From Diphasiastrum complanatum (Eukaryota > Streptophyta > Lycopodiopsida > Lycopodiales > Lycopodiaceae): DNA of 64,000 nucleotides. The stretch lies in assembly GCA_029204225.1 (NCBI GenBank), contig CM055095.1, positions 30,025,258 to 30,089,257 of the forward strand. The letters run 5' to 3'. Positions within the stretch are counted from its first letter, which is position 1. Every line of letters starts with the position of its first letter. Under the pieces are notes generated by a model that saw only the letters and a list, made by a program, of their open reading frames with translations, did no database searches and was not told where the DNA came from. A program made the position numbers and the translations under genes. This document shows, one piece after another, positions 10,094-24,300 of the stretch.

Positions 10094-13000
10094 GTATGTA
10101 AGTCCTACAATAACTTAATAATTACCTTCAGCATGAGATGTTTTGAAGAAGCTTGCTGCAACAGTTGATTACTATGTTGTGACCTCAATTATTGATTTTA
10201 TGAGATGTCTGCAATGAGCTTCTATTTTATTTGCAATTTTTTTGATTGTGGCGATAATGTGGCTATCTTAGAGCTTTTGTATGACCTGGATGTTCTTCTC
10301 TTGAAATTAGTTGTGACATCACCACATGAAATCTATAGGTTCCAGTGCGTCATTTGGTGTTTATGGTTCATGGAATCGGACAGAGGTTAGAGAAAGCTAA
10401 CTTGGTCGATGATGTGGGAACATTTCGACGCACGGTGGCAAGTTTAGCCGAGGAGCATCTTACTTCTTATCAACGAAATACTCAACGTGTTCTTTATATA
10501 CCTTGCCAGGTATGATGTTTTTCTTGGCATTTGTTTAAAGGACTTGTAGATTGAATTGTTAAATTGAAGGAAACTCGGGCAGAAGAAAAGGAGATGGAGT
10601 ATAGGGGAGGAGTGTTTTGAAATATTGGGAAGTCACCAAGTCATTATGAGAAATTCTAGGTAGAAGGTGGAATGGAAGATGCATTTAGCCTTCTCTAGAG
10701 TTTTGTTATCAAGTGACTCAGTATCTCTTGAGAAAGTTAAATGGCATGGTTTAAGCTACTGACATTCTTTTTTTCTCATTTGTTTGGGATTACTCTCACT
10801 AGAAGTTTGTGCACTTGGTGGTCTTAAGTATTCTTAAAATTAGAGTTTTGGCTATTTCCATTTCACACCTTTAAGAAGTTGCTATTTTTCCTACCACACT
10901 CCCTTATTCTTTTGAGGAGTTAATGACATGCAAGTTTTTACTAGATGCTTATTGGTCATCAGTTATCATAGAGAAGCTTCATACTAGGTGAATTTAAAAG
11001 AATATCAAGTTTCCTCTTTGTGTTTTGGCATGTTTACTCTTATCTAGGTAAGTAGATAAATTTGTTAGCTATCTTGGATAGTAGTGTAACAGCAATGTTT
11101 AGACCTCGCGTTTTTTTCCTTTACGACTTTCTTGGCTTATAATTCATGTGTGCTCAATCTTGTGCATGTATCTTAAGAGAGTATATTCTAGCGGAAAGGT
11201 ATCGTTGTGATATATTGATGAGCAAGGTCCTCCCATGAACAGTGCTAGCATCTATTACAAAGATATCAAGAGACATCATAATCATGAACTGTAGAATGAC
11301 TAGCAAAGACTCTACCTATTCTAGTTGGAGGCCCTTAAGAGGAACCTTCTAGGAAGATGCTCAAAATCTGGTCTATGAGTCTCCAGATGTTAGAAATAAT
11401 CTCAATTTTGTTATGTTGTATATGTTAAACTTGCATCGATGGTTCACAAATAAAAAATTAAGCCCCCCTTGTGAGATAAAAAGTTGGGACCCCTATGTTC
11501 CAATTAGAATGTGAAGGAGAGTTTTAGGTTTTGTGTTGTGGTTGGCCCTCACTACCATGCAAGGTGATACATGGCACCAAACTTTACAAATGTCAAAAGG
11601 CTTGGAAAAGGTGGAGAAGGGTTCAGAAGGGCATGAGAAAGAGGGGAAAGCTTATACTATCCAAGTAGAGTGCCTGAGGGAAACTACACGAGTGGTTTGC
11701 AGGAGAGAGATACCTTTGTATGAGAGAACCAACTACACGCTGTTGCAGAAAATCCAGCAGACTAACAACATATTATTGCTGCCATTTTGCTGTCCGTAAG
11801 GTTTCTCTGTTATCTCTTGATGTTTGAACTAGTGTTCTCTATTATCCTAGTTTTTGTGTTCTACGGGCAATCTACCACTTGCCTTTTAGCTAAGAAGCTG
11901 CTTTTCTGGTTATTTTGACATAGATACTTGACATATGTCTATAACTAGCCTAGGTCCTTAAGGTTGTCAATGTATGTCTATAATGCTCCCTGTCAACAAC
12001 AGCATTTCCTTTATTGTGGCAATAAATGGAAGTGCTCCACATAATTGCTAATTGTAACTAATGTAAATTTCACACTAATGTAACGCCACAAGTATAAAAC
12101 TGCAAAAGAATGCATGTGCCCCAAGAATTGTTGCTTGAAAATGTCGATGTTGTAGAAGTGATGTGGATGGTTTAAAAATGCAGGAATACCACTAAACGGT
12201 AATTATTAGGATCACTAGGACACTAACTTTGTATTTGTAGTGCAATTGTTGTAACAACGAAGGTGTACTACTACTGCTACCAAGCCATACTCTTGTACCA
12301 GTGGACCAATGAACAATTTACCATGTCAACTAGTAAGCCTTATAAAGGCATCAAGAAGCATAATATAAGGAAAAAATTACCTCCTATGCATAAAAGTGGA
12401 CACCATACTATCCTGTCAAACCCAAAGTGCCATCTCAATATAGTAGAGCCAGCAAATATAAATGTAATGAATCCAATAGGCTGATCTTTTGCAAGGTAAT
12501 TGCACACCGTCAAGTGAACAGTCACTTACCACCATCCATAGAGTCAATCCAGACTCACCCTTGTGCGCTTGAGCTATCAACACCAAAGCCATGTCTGATC
12601 AAGCCTCCATTGAATACCGATGTCCCATATCAGTGCAGTTGCCATGGAATCTCAGTGGCATCATCATGATGCTAGAGAATCTTCCTAGCATTCCCTCCCT
12701 CTTTAGGGCTTTCTTCTCAATGGAGTAAACCAAGAAATTTCAGTCTCAGATCTTTCCCTCAGGTGTCCTCGTTATCCAACTTACCTTTCTTATGAACCAG
12801 GTACTCAAAAATTGTATGGTCTCTTAACTGGTGTTGCGTACATCTAATGACTTTCTATGGAGGTGATAATGTATCTGGAGGGGCACCAAAATTCCAAGCA
12901 TTCGGTGAAGTCTAGGAATTTCAATCAACACTAGTAGGTACATATGCAAGTGCATCCTAGGCTAATCATCTAGACCAGGAATACCTTATAGCAGCAAGTG

Positions 13001-15295
13001 GCTTAGTGAATATAGATTTGCTAGTACAATACAAAGCACTGTAATAGTTGTTACATCCCTAACTGATCAAGGTTATGCTAGAGTTAATGGGTAGTAATTT
13101 ACCCCAGGCTAGCAAAAGACAGTTGGTATTCCAAGAGAAGGATAATCATAAACTTGGAATAATGGCCAAGTTTATGTGTCACACAAGTATATATTAAATG
13201 TTTAATGATAGTTGGACCCATTCTATTTTGTTAAGGCTATTTCACTATTACGGCTAGTTATGTTAAAGATAGTTGCAAGGGGACACACCCTTCTATGTAT
13301 TGGACTAATCTCTCTCATTTGAATCTAGTGAATGTAGAAGACACTCATGGAGTTCCTCTCTCCATGTTGCCAAGGCCATTCACATTGTCCAATTTCAAGG
13401 CTCACCCTCTAGCCAATCAATGCATTCTAGAAAAGTGGAGCTCCAATTTTGTGATATTGCCTTGGATCTCTATTCTTTTACCGGTTCTTCCCCTATTTAA
13501 TAAAATTTTTCAGAAACAGAGTTACATTTGTACTTTCCTTACAACCTCATATTTTATACATTGTCTCACTCAAATCGACCAATGATGGTAGTCTTTGGTG
13601 GGATGCCTACACCTCTAAAGTAACCTAGAAACATGCGGTGAAACATTTGAACAAAATATCTGTTTCTTTGTGCCACAAAGAAGCTCATGTTTCTCTCTCA
13701 ACGAATGATTGCTTTGCATTATGATGAATGCTAAAGTACAATTAAGTAAATGTTCGATTGAAGCAGGACCTTCAATTGTGTGATAGTCTTAAGTCCAGAT
13801 ATTGAGGGCCGTACAGTTAGGTCGCATGCCGCATCCATCTCCAAGAAGTGACTTCTATAGAAATCTAGTTTGGCCCCCAACTCCCATGGGCAATACCAAG
13901 CACTCATAGATGTATGATCTTCAAACATATTTTGGATATACGAGTGAGTCCCCTCGGGAAGATGAGACATGAAAATGCCAAATGATTGTAGCGAGTGAGA
14001 GGCCTGATAATACCATGATAAGTGGTGTCCTTGTCATAAATCTTGCAAGAAGATATGAGTGCTAGCCAAGGATATCTCAGTCTCCCTATATTAGTATCTT
14101 CAAACTCCAAGATTCTATGCATGTGGATGATTAGCCGGAAAATAACCTTCAACTTTATGGGGGACATGGCGAATTCAGCTAGGAATTTGGATATGGAATT
14201 GAGAGGGCGTGGGTACTTTTCTTCCCAAGTTATCTAGTGGCTACATGTTTCGTATTTAAGATAGGTCCCATAAATGTTCTTTCCTTCTAACATATACATG
14301 TTTCATACTAAGATGTAAATGGATCCCCATGTATGTAGAGGAAAAGACTATCTTCAATGGTTGACCATCCAGAATAAACTCGTGTCACTGCATGTAAAAT
14401 CTAGATGTAATGAAGACCATAATCCTAGTTTGTTTTGATTTTGTCTCTAATTTATTCAGATAAACAAAAATCACCATCATCCCCAAATGCGAACATTTTA
14501 TTGTTGTTTACCGCTTTGTTCACACTGTAGTCCTTGTCATCATTTTGAATGTATGGATTTGGAAACCTATTATAGTTTCCTCTTCCCATGGCTCTCACAC
14601 TTTGATCATTTTGTTTAGTGTGATATCTTTTCAAGATGACTTGATTATCGCAACCTGATTATCGCAATGAAAAGGTACTCCTATACTTTGATTAGCATTG
14701 TAGTCATTTTAGATGTATGCTTCGATTTCTATTGACCTCATTTTTCACAATGTTAAGAATTTCCTTTAAATTGTTGTCCATTGAATATATCTTGACCTTG
14801 TTGATTAGTTGATGCCTTGTTTCTTCCTGTTGATGAGAAAGATTTCACAGTAAATGCATAATCCACCACTTTACAACTGGAACTCTGGGCACCACTTGAT
14901 GATAGACATGAAGTGCTAAAACGATGTGTTAAACTAAAAGATTCCAAGATCTTCCTTGATGAAGATCTCACTTTTGTATACAAAAAGTGAAGGATTTAGG
15001 GAAACAGCTGATTTACAGAGACGACAATATCCATTTTGTTGAAGCTTAGCTTTTAGTTGAGACAAAATAGATAAATATTGTGTTTGTCTTTCTTAAGCTA
15101 GACTTTAGAGTTAGAGTTAGAGTTTGAGATGTCTAGTTGTCCCTGGACCATTTCATAACTGATAGTTTTAGTTTCTTTAGCTTGTTAACGACCCGCTCCG
15201 TCTTGGGTCCATTATCATGTATGTACTTTCTCTTGTCTTATATGCCTTTTGGCATGGAAAAGACATTAATAAAGCTCTCTCTCTCTCTCTCTCTC

Positions 15296-15346
<51 letters not shown>

Positions 15347-18300
15347 AGAGTATATGGCTCAGTTCTATAGATGATAGTCAACAATGAAGCCGAGATCAAA
15401 CGCCTACATGCTTTGGGCCAGGCAGGTTTTTGAACTCCACCTCGGATCATATATTCATTTTGAGATCTATTATTGAGGAGGCCACAGGTCTAGACAAGAG
15501 CGGGTACACTGCTGTTTTGTGAGTTTCCGTAAGGCCTTTGACTCTGTTCCAAGTCACTTATCCAAAGACCACAGGACCTTGGCTTCCATTCAGACAGTCC
15601 TATATGAGAGAGTGATAGGTTGCTCACATCAGTCAAAAATAGTGTTGCAGAGAGGAAAAACAAGATGATTGTGTAGATTGTGCCTTATCCATGTTAAAAG
15701 CCAAACAACTACCAAATCATTTTTGGGCACATGCTGCAAGTACTGCTGTGTATCTTTAGAATATTTCCCCTCATAAGTCCCTAGAAGGCCTTACTCCTCA
15801 TCAAAAACTCTATGGAATTTAAGCCTGCTGTTGCCCACCTAAGAGTATTTTGGTCTTTTTGCTATGCACACATTCCTCTTGAAACTCAGAGGAAATTGGA
15901 TAGTAAATTTGTCAAGTGTCAATTTCTGGGGTATGACATAAAACCTGGGCACTATGTTTTGTACAATTTGACTTCAAAGGTCTTTTGTAGTAGAGATGTA
16001 ATATTTGATGAGCTAAACCAGGGCACTGACCTCTCGCAGAAGGTTGTTGAAAAATGAACTTCACTTTCCTTCATCCTTGAAGGCTTCCCCGTGGCATAGT
16101 CCACTTCCACAGAGAAAGACGATCGAAGCAGACAACTGCAACTAATCAGCGCTTAGCGTAGCCATTAGTTTACGGTAGTAGCTTAGAAGAAAATAGAAAA
16201 ATAGATACCTACGAAGTGCATAAAAAAGAGTGAGAGATAGTAGTAAGAGTAAGAGATAGAACAAGAATAGAAAATTACAGAAGATTTGCAAGCACATAAG
16301 CTGCAAGCAATGTACTCTCATCAGAGAAAAGAAGTTTATAGAATTACAATGTTCTTGTCAGGTCTCTACTATACATGAATATTGACACTTTTTATGTAGG
16401 TACTGTTGTCTTGATGAAAGATGAATGATTGATCTTGCAATTTAAGTTGAGCTGTAGGTTCGCGACCGCAGAAAGATTGAGCGTCAGAAACTTTGTCGGG
16501 TTTTTCGCAATTTCGCATTCTCTCTCTTCGGGTTTACTGCATTTTCTCGTAGAGGTTAAATGTGTTCAAGAGCATGAATTCAGAAAGTTTCGCATAGTTT
16601 ACACTTTTCGGAAAATGCGACAGGTGCAAAAAAATGCACGCTTCCGCATCCTTGACGCTACTAGCTGCAGATGAAGCCGAATTGATCAGTTTGCTTCAGT
16701 GGTATTAGAGCGCTGCAGACTAGAATCAAGGACAACAAAAAAAACTATCAAATGGCAACAAACCTGCAACAAAAAGATGTGAGCGTGTTCGATGGCAGCA
16801 ACTATGCTGTCTGGAAACACAAAATGAAGATGCTACTCAAAGGAGAAGGCTTATGGAGCGTAGTGGATGGAACAGAAGTCAGGCCGCAGCAAAATCTGGC
16901 TGCGAAACTAGCCACGAAATGTGGGAGAGGCTACAAGCCAAACATGAGCGCATGACAAGTGCAGAGATCTTGCATCTCAACAACCAACTTCTAAACATGA
17001 AGTGAGACGACAATGATCTGGACAAACATTCCTAGGAAAATGGAAGCCATCTTCGATCAACTGGCAGCTGCAAATCAGAATCATGCAATTCTGTCGGAGC
17101 AACAGTTCTTACATTTCATAAGAACCATACCATCTTCCTACTACAGCCTAAGGTCAATACTCATGAGGACGCCTAATATGACATTCAGTGATGCTGTTAA
17201 AGCTGTGGCAGATGAAGTCATCATGAGAGATCATACTGACTCTCAAGACAGCGAAGACCAAGCATCCATTGTCAGAAGAAAACAGAAGGGAAAAGCCTAG
17301 AAGCAAAGCCCATCCTCAACCAAGCAAGAATGCAGCTCAAGGCCACTTGTGGTGTGCAACCACTGCAAGAAGAAAGGACACCTGGAGAAAGATTGTTGGG
17401 GAAATCCCAACAAAGTCTGCATTCATTGCAAAAAGAAGGGTCACTTAGCATTTGATTGATGGTACAATCCAAATAAAAAGAACGAGGACCATGCCCATAC
17501 TGCGGAATCTTCTCATCAAGAAGAAGAGCCGGAGCAAGCTATGGCAGCAAGAGATGTGCACAATGCACGCTCAGACTTGAAGATTTTCATAGACTCTGGG
17601 GCCACGTCGCACATCACGTGCAAGAAGAAGGTCCTAAAGGACTACAAGACGTCCAATGGCGAAAGAGAAGTCATTCTTGGTGATAACAGCAAACACCATG
17701 TCATGGGGACTGGTACTCTACTTATAAAGACTGTTTCTGGTTAGAGTCCTACATGTTTCTACATTAAAGAGTGATCTCCTATCAGTCGCCAAGATCACAG
17801 AGGCTGAATGTTACTTTCGACAGTGAAGAATGTCAGATGAAGGAGTGCGGCTAACCAGATCCTTGTAAAAGCCGAAAGAAAAGGCAACGTGTATCTTGCA
17901 AGAGTGCTGAATCCTGCTGACCAAGTTCTTGCGACTTCAGAAGAGGAAGACAAGAACGAATTAGGGCATAAAAGAATGTGCCACAGTAGCATGAGCACAC
18001 TCTACAACATGTCAAGAAACAGAATGACAGAAGGAATGGTCGTCACGGACAGAAAAATCAGCTTGTGAAGCGTATTTGAAGGGCAAACAACACTGTGAAC
18101 CATTCAAGTTCGAAGGAGCACGAGCTAAGGAGGTTCTTGGGCTGATTCATAGGGATCTTTGTGGGCCTATGAAGGTTTCATCTATATCTGGATCAAAATA
18201 CTTTGCTACCTTCATAGATGATTATACACACATGACCTTCGTCTACTTCTTGAAGAAAAAGTCTGATGTGTTTACAATCTTTAAACAATTCAAGAATTTG

Positions 18301-21300
18301 GCTGAAACACAGACAGAAAGAAAGATTAAAATTCTGAGATCTAATAATGGTGGAGAATACATGAAGGAATCGAGAGGCAGTATACTGTGCCCTACACACC
18401 ACATCACAATGGGGTAGCCGAGAGAAAAAACCGGACCCTGATGGAGGCAGCAAGGTGCATGATGGCGCAGGCAAAGCTTTCAAAAGAATTTTGGCAGAAG
18501 CTATCTTGACAGCTGCTTATTTCAGAATAGGAGTATGACATCTGCTGTAAGCGATGTCACACCTTATGAGGCCTGGACTGGTGAGAAACCCAACCTGTCA
18601 CATATCAGAGTGTTTGGTTGCAGGGCATACATGCATGTGCCTCAAGAGAAGAGGTCCAAGCTTGATGAAAAATCAAAGCCCATGATCTTCATCGGATATG
18701 CAATCAACTCACCAGTTTACAGGTTGTATGATCCTGAAACAAACAAAGTTCAATTGAGCAGAGATGTTAAGTTTGATGAAGAAGCATTTTAGGAAGACGC
18801 CGACTTGAATGGTTATCAGTTTTTCGATCTTACTCCTTACATCTCTGACTAGACTGAAGAGGGAGAGTAGATTTCTGTGAGCCATATCAACAACCTGTTC
18901 AAGAAGATCAACAAGCAATTGAGCAACAGGTCTTGCAGGCCCCACGACAACCAGCAAAAACTCAAGAGCAAAAGGATCTTGCCCAGCCAAGACGCTCTGC
19001 AAGAATCAAACAGAAGGCTATTGAAAAAGCTACGACAAAGAATTGCGAAAGCAATCGATGCCCAATAACAACAAAGCCCACATCTTATTCAAAAGCAATG
19101 GCGAGTTAGTAATGTGAACAATGGAAGAAGGCGATGCAAGAAGAAATTGATTCAATGCACAAAAATCAAACATGGACACTGAAGAACCTGCCAGAAGGAA
19201 GGAAAGTCGTAGACTGCAAATGGGACTACAAGATAAAGCTGACACCAGATGGGAGTGCTGAGAGATACAAGGCTAGACTAGTAGCCAAGGGATATTCTCA
19301 GAAGTATGGAGTAGGCTATCAGGAAACATTTTCCTCCATGGTAAAACAGTCTACCATTCGTCTCTTATTTGCTTTGGTTGTTACACGTCCCTTATTTGTC
19401 CATCATATCAATACATATCAATATCAAGACTGCATTCTTTTATGGGTTTCTTGATGAAGAAATTTATATGAGGCAACTTGAAGGTTTCCTCAACCCACGG
19501 TTTCCTGATTTATGCTGCAAACTGAAAAAGTGTATATATGGGTTAAAACAAGCCGCAAGAGCTTGGCTTTAAAAGAATGTCTGAACTATTAATCTAACGT
19601 AAAGGAAATCCATGGAGATGTTACATAGCACTCATAGATATTCTAACACTTGAATGCATTGACGCTTGCATCAAACGCACAATCAACAAAAAACTTCATT
19701 GAACACTATAATACAAAGCGACAAGCTCCTTAATGCATAGAGTGTTGGATCCATATGATAAGCTCCTTAATCCATATCTAAAACTCTTGGTAAGCTTTCT
19801 CTTTTGAATTTTCCAAGACTCACTAGGGTGGAAGTATTAATACTTGCCCTAAAGCACGTCACTAACCTCTCTATGCAAGCTACTAGCACCACCTACAATC
19901 TTTGGTGATTATGGTACAACTGACCTGCAAGCTCACGAATTACATAATCATGGTAGATTAATGTTTGGTCATTCTGACCTCAACCTGCTTTGACTTTGAC
20001 CACAAAGCGATAAATGTATTGTTAGTGCCATGTAAAGTACACAAGTGCATAATGACACAAAGTAAACATTACACTCTAACAAGCAGTGTGGAATTTTGGT
20101 CATTAATCTTGCAAGCCCAAGTAGATAGAGCCTTCACCCTAGTAATTCTGTTTTAGTAGGTCTAGAGGTATGCACATTGCCATCTACATAGCTTGCAGTC
20201 ATGCACTCTACAGTTGGGGAAGAAGAAACATTGAACATTGATGAAGAACCTCAGTAAATCAGCTCTGAAACCTCAAGAAAATGGTGTCTTATAACTGGGG
20301 GAAGAAAAACTTTTTGCCATTCGTAACCCATAAAAACTGAAACGAAAAATTTTCTGTGTTCCAATTCCAAGGAGCATGATTGATAATCACCATAAACTGT
20401 ATGGTGCATTTGATATGGTGCAACCTCTATGAAATGTTGAACAAAAATATCTTAGGTGGAAAGGTCAAAGGAGCATGTAGAGTCAAGGATTTGGCTTCAG
20501 TTCCGACACAAGGAATTGCTGCTATCGAACTTAATTCCATTTAAGCTGTAGCAAGGGTAGACAAAATTGCTATGCAGAGTAGCTAATCTTGCCAATCATA
20601 GTTGTATACATTATTTTTTCAATTAAGTGCCCATGTGGCAAGGCCTTGTTCTCTCAGGAATTTAATTTGTATTTGCAAACTAGACTTTGTTTAATTGAAG
20701 TTGTGATTTCTCGACTTTCTCCTTGCGGAGAGTAATAGGTTTTTCAGTCCGGTGGCTTCTTTTTCTAGTAATCTACTGTTTCAATGTGTCGTCGGTTTCC
20801 TGACACAGGTGTCAGATTTTGATGCTCAAATTCTAGATAGGAGATAACTAATCATATTAGGACTGACACTCACAAATGAAGATCAACATAAGAGACCGAA
20901 GAGAATTTAGATTAATAGAAGAATGAGCATAGCTCTCTACAATAGAATGAATGGAGGTGGGGTGCATGCGCTCCTTATATAATTTCTCTAGAAGCTGAAA
21001 GCTAAAAGCAATAGAAAATTCCAAACCTCAAAGTACCCTTGATATATCTGAGTACTCGTTAGCAACTCTTTAGTGAATTTGCTTAGGCGTAGCCATAAAC
21101 TGACCACCATACTAATAGCATAAGCAATATCTGTCTGTTTCTTTCTCCACCTGTGTCTTAAACCATGTGAACTATTTGAATGCCTCACCCTTGTTCTTGA
21201 GAAGATATATCCAAGTCTTCCTAGAATAATCATCAACAAACACCATAAAGTAACTTGCTCCCCCGTAAGACTGAGTGTTCATGGGACCACACAAATCTAT

Positions 21301-24300
21301 ATGAACAAGTTCTGAAACATTTCTCGCCCTGAAAGTACTAGACGAAAATTTCTTCATATAAGGTTTTCCTAAGACACAACCCTCACAAAGAAAGAACTTG
21401 ATGTAAACCAGTAACCATATTGTATTTCCTCAAGACTTGTAGACTTTTGTAATTCAGATGTCCAAACCTTTCGTGCCATAACTTACTCATTAAACCAATA
21501 TCCGCAATACTTGCATAATGAACCACCACTTGAGCCTGAAGTTTGTACAACCTTTCTGCAAGAATGCCCTCAGCTACTACTTCATTGTCCTTCCTGTTGA
21601 TGAGACACCGCTCTTCATCAAACCCGTACAACCATTATCCATATGTTGCTTCACAATAGCTGAGACTAAGAGTAAGTTCTTCTTACATAAAGCACATCCT
21701 TTATGTCTTAAAACTTTCCTGAAGATATTTGAACCTGTACTTTTCCAGCTCCCTTATATCATATGTGTCGTTATCTCCCAACTTCATATTTGATCCATCA
21801 TCCCGTTTTTGAAAACTAGATAATCAATCTCGCCTATTTGTCATATGCTTCGATGCACCTGAATCAATAAACGAACACTCCTCTTCCTTGGAGAAGTCAC
21901 CAGAAGATACTAATGCCGAAAACAACTCACAATCTTCAAAATTCAAAGTCCTTAATTTTGTATTAAGTCCTTCAGCAAAATTACCGTCCTGCTACTTCTT
22001 GAACTTGCTGTGTCAGCACTCCTTTGCGTAGTTACTAATGTCCTAATATTCTGCAAATAAAGCAATTTCCTTTTGGAACTCTTTTCTTTCCATCTTCTGG
22101 TCGATTTGACTGATTTTCTTCCAGATCCTGCTGCTTCTTCTTTTCTTGTTCTTTTTCCCTTTGCCACCCTTCTGAGTTCTTGGAACTTTGCTCTTGCTTC
22201 TTTGCTAAGAATGCCCGATCCTTGAAATCGTCCTTTTTGAGAAGATTTTGTCGTCTCATTTCCTCCTGTAGCAGGATTTGCATTCAACTCATTGAAAGAA
22301 GGCCTCGTCTCATGTAAAGACAATATCATCACAAAGTTCTGAGGCCAAAGGTAGACTATCAAGCATGATAGATACCAACACTGTTTCTGGAACACTTTCT
22401 CCAACTGCAACAAGTTGCCCTCTCAGATCTTTCACTCGATTAAAGTAGTCCGTTGCTGATTCACATATACCCATCTTTAACATATACAGCTTATTAGTTA
22501 AGAACAAAATTCGAGATTGATTTATGGTCTCATATAAATTTTTCAGAATATCCCAAGCCTCCTTGGGTCCAGCAACATCCCTGATGTGAGGTTTAATCAT
22601 ATCTTTAACAGACAAGTTACTGATATGATGAACTTTTCTCCTCCTCTTCTGATACTCTCGCAACTCCTTGTCTGTAGTAAAAGGTATCCACACCTATGAC
22701 AATGTCCCAATATTCTTGATCCTAGAGAATATTCTGCAACTTGAGCTCCCATATGCTGAAATTTGTACTATCTGGCTTACTAGGTTCTGACAACACAACA
22801 TCATTCAACCCTGCCATAATACTGATCTTGTAGCAACTCTATGACCTGTTTTTCAGCAAACCACTGCAGTATCAGATCTGTAGGTCAACGATCTAGCCAG
22901 CGAACAGGTTCAGATCACTCCACTTCCAGCAAACAGATTGCAGTTTAGGGAACAGACAACATCAACGAATAGGTTTAGTAGCCTGCAGCGAACATATTCT
23001 GAAGCCAGCTAGTGAACAAACAGCTGCGAACAGCTGATTCAGTGATCCTCTGCACTTCCAACAAAAGCAAACAGATCTGTATTTTCAGTGAACAGGTCTG
23101 TAATTTCAGCGGGCAGGTTCAGCGATCAGGTTTCAGCAAAAAGATCTTCATGTCAGTGATCTGTAGGCAACGATCTGCAGGCAAACTGTAGGCAGCGATC
23201 TAGCTCAGCAAGCAGTTCTGCAACCAGCGAACCAACCAGCAAACAGGCCTGTAAATCTTCTCCGATGATCCAATCTTCTCCTAGAAAATTCCCGTTGTGC
23301 TCATAACAATGCTGACTCCACATACAGCTTCAGCTCCTTCAATAATCTAATTGCACACTTGCAAACAATCTCTCTCTTTCACGTAGGATCTTGATAACTT
23401 CCAAGAATGCCAAATGGATGATCTTGCATAAGCTGGCATTACATGCAGTTAATTGCATAATTTGAACTGCCCCTCATTGTAAGGAGCTTTATTAATCTGA
23501 TATATTGGATTCCTTAAGCTCAGGTAGTTGGAATTTGCTGTGAGTCGCTATGACAGTGTTTATGGATAAAGGTAGACAGTTTCTATTCAAAGCCATATAG
23601 AGTCTCGATGTCCTCTTGCTATCTGGGATTTTATCTAAACCTTCAATTTGTGCTTTTTCAGTTTATATCGACAACATCAGTTTATGTTTCGCACATTCAA
23701 TGCTGGCTGGTTCCTAACTCATAGGTTGTGGGCTTGGAAAAGGATGTGTTTCATATGGTTTCTGCCTTATTTTCTTATGAATAGCTGTAAGAAAAACATA
23801 GTGAGAGGAATCTGTTTCTCACAAAATCTTAAACGGCTTCTAGGCTGGATCTAGAGATTAACAAGTTCAAATAGGCAATACCTAGTTTAAAAGACTTTGG
23901 GAGTGTCGTGATTTCTTGTTTGTATTTGGTGTTTATGAATGTGACCATAATTAAAAAAAATGTTGCAGTGGAGACGACACTTAAAACTTGGAGGTGAATC
24001 TGCTGTAGAGAATTGTACCTTGGAAGGAGTTCGAGCATTACGGCAAATGATCAGTGCAACTGTTCATGATGTCCTGTACTACATGAGCCCTGTCTACTGC
24101 CAGGACATTATTGACTCTGTACAGTACTCTACTCGTGCTTTTCACTTACTGTCAAAACTATTCATCATGAATGTACCTAGGTCCTATACAATCTTATTTT
24201 CTCAAGATTTGCTGTGAGAAACTGCTGTCTCTTTGTTATGATACTATGATTTGGTTTGTGTCTTCACTATTGATTTTTGTAGTGCTAGAGATGAATGTAG

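Larger units (their letters stand above)
16045..19572 (+). mobile_element. copia retrotransposon, 5' LTR to mid-RT, 3' truncated
   Basis: A probable LTR is followed by a PBS (TGGTATTAGAGC, 16700-16711), then gag, two zinc knuckles, protease, integrase and the N-terminal part of RT. It ends after [14 protein letters not shown], before the YVDD box; RNase H and the 3' LTR are missing. It has many stops and frameshifts, so it is older than the copia element at 1-4545. It lies in the intron between exons 2 and 3. Confidence 0.85.
21172..22830 (-). mobile_element. copia retrotransposon fragment (gag to integrase)
   Basis: On the minus strand, from high to low coordinate: gag N-terminus ([20 protein letters not shown], 22.7-22.83 kb), gag body ([20 protein letters not shown]), Lys-rich region, degenerate knuckle, pre-integrase ([20 protein letters not shown]) and integrase start (HIDLCGPM...[18 protein letters not shown]). 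It is cut at about 21172. Sequence and gag style are close to the copia element at 1-4545. It is antisense to the host gene. Confidence 0.85.

Noticed and set aside
15137-15450. Open frames with Tyr-Ile repeats on both strands
   Set aside because: They are translations of the (AT)n microsatellite.
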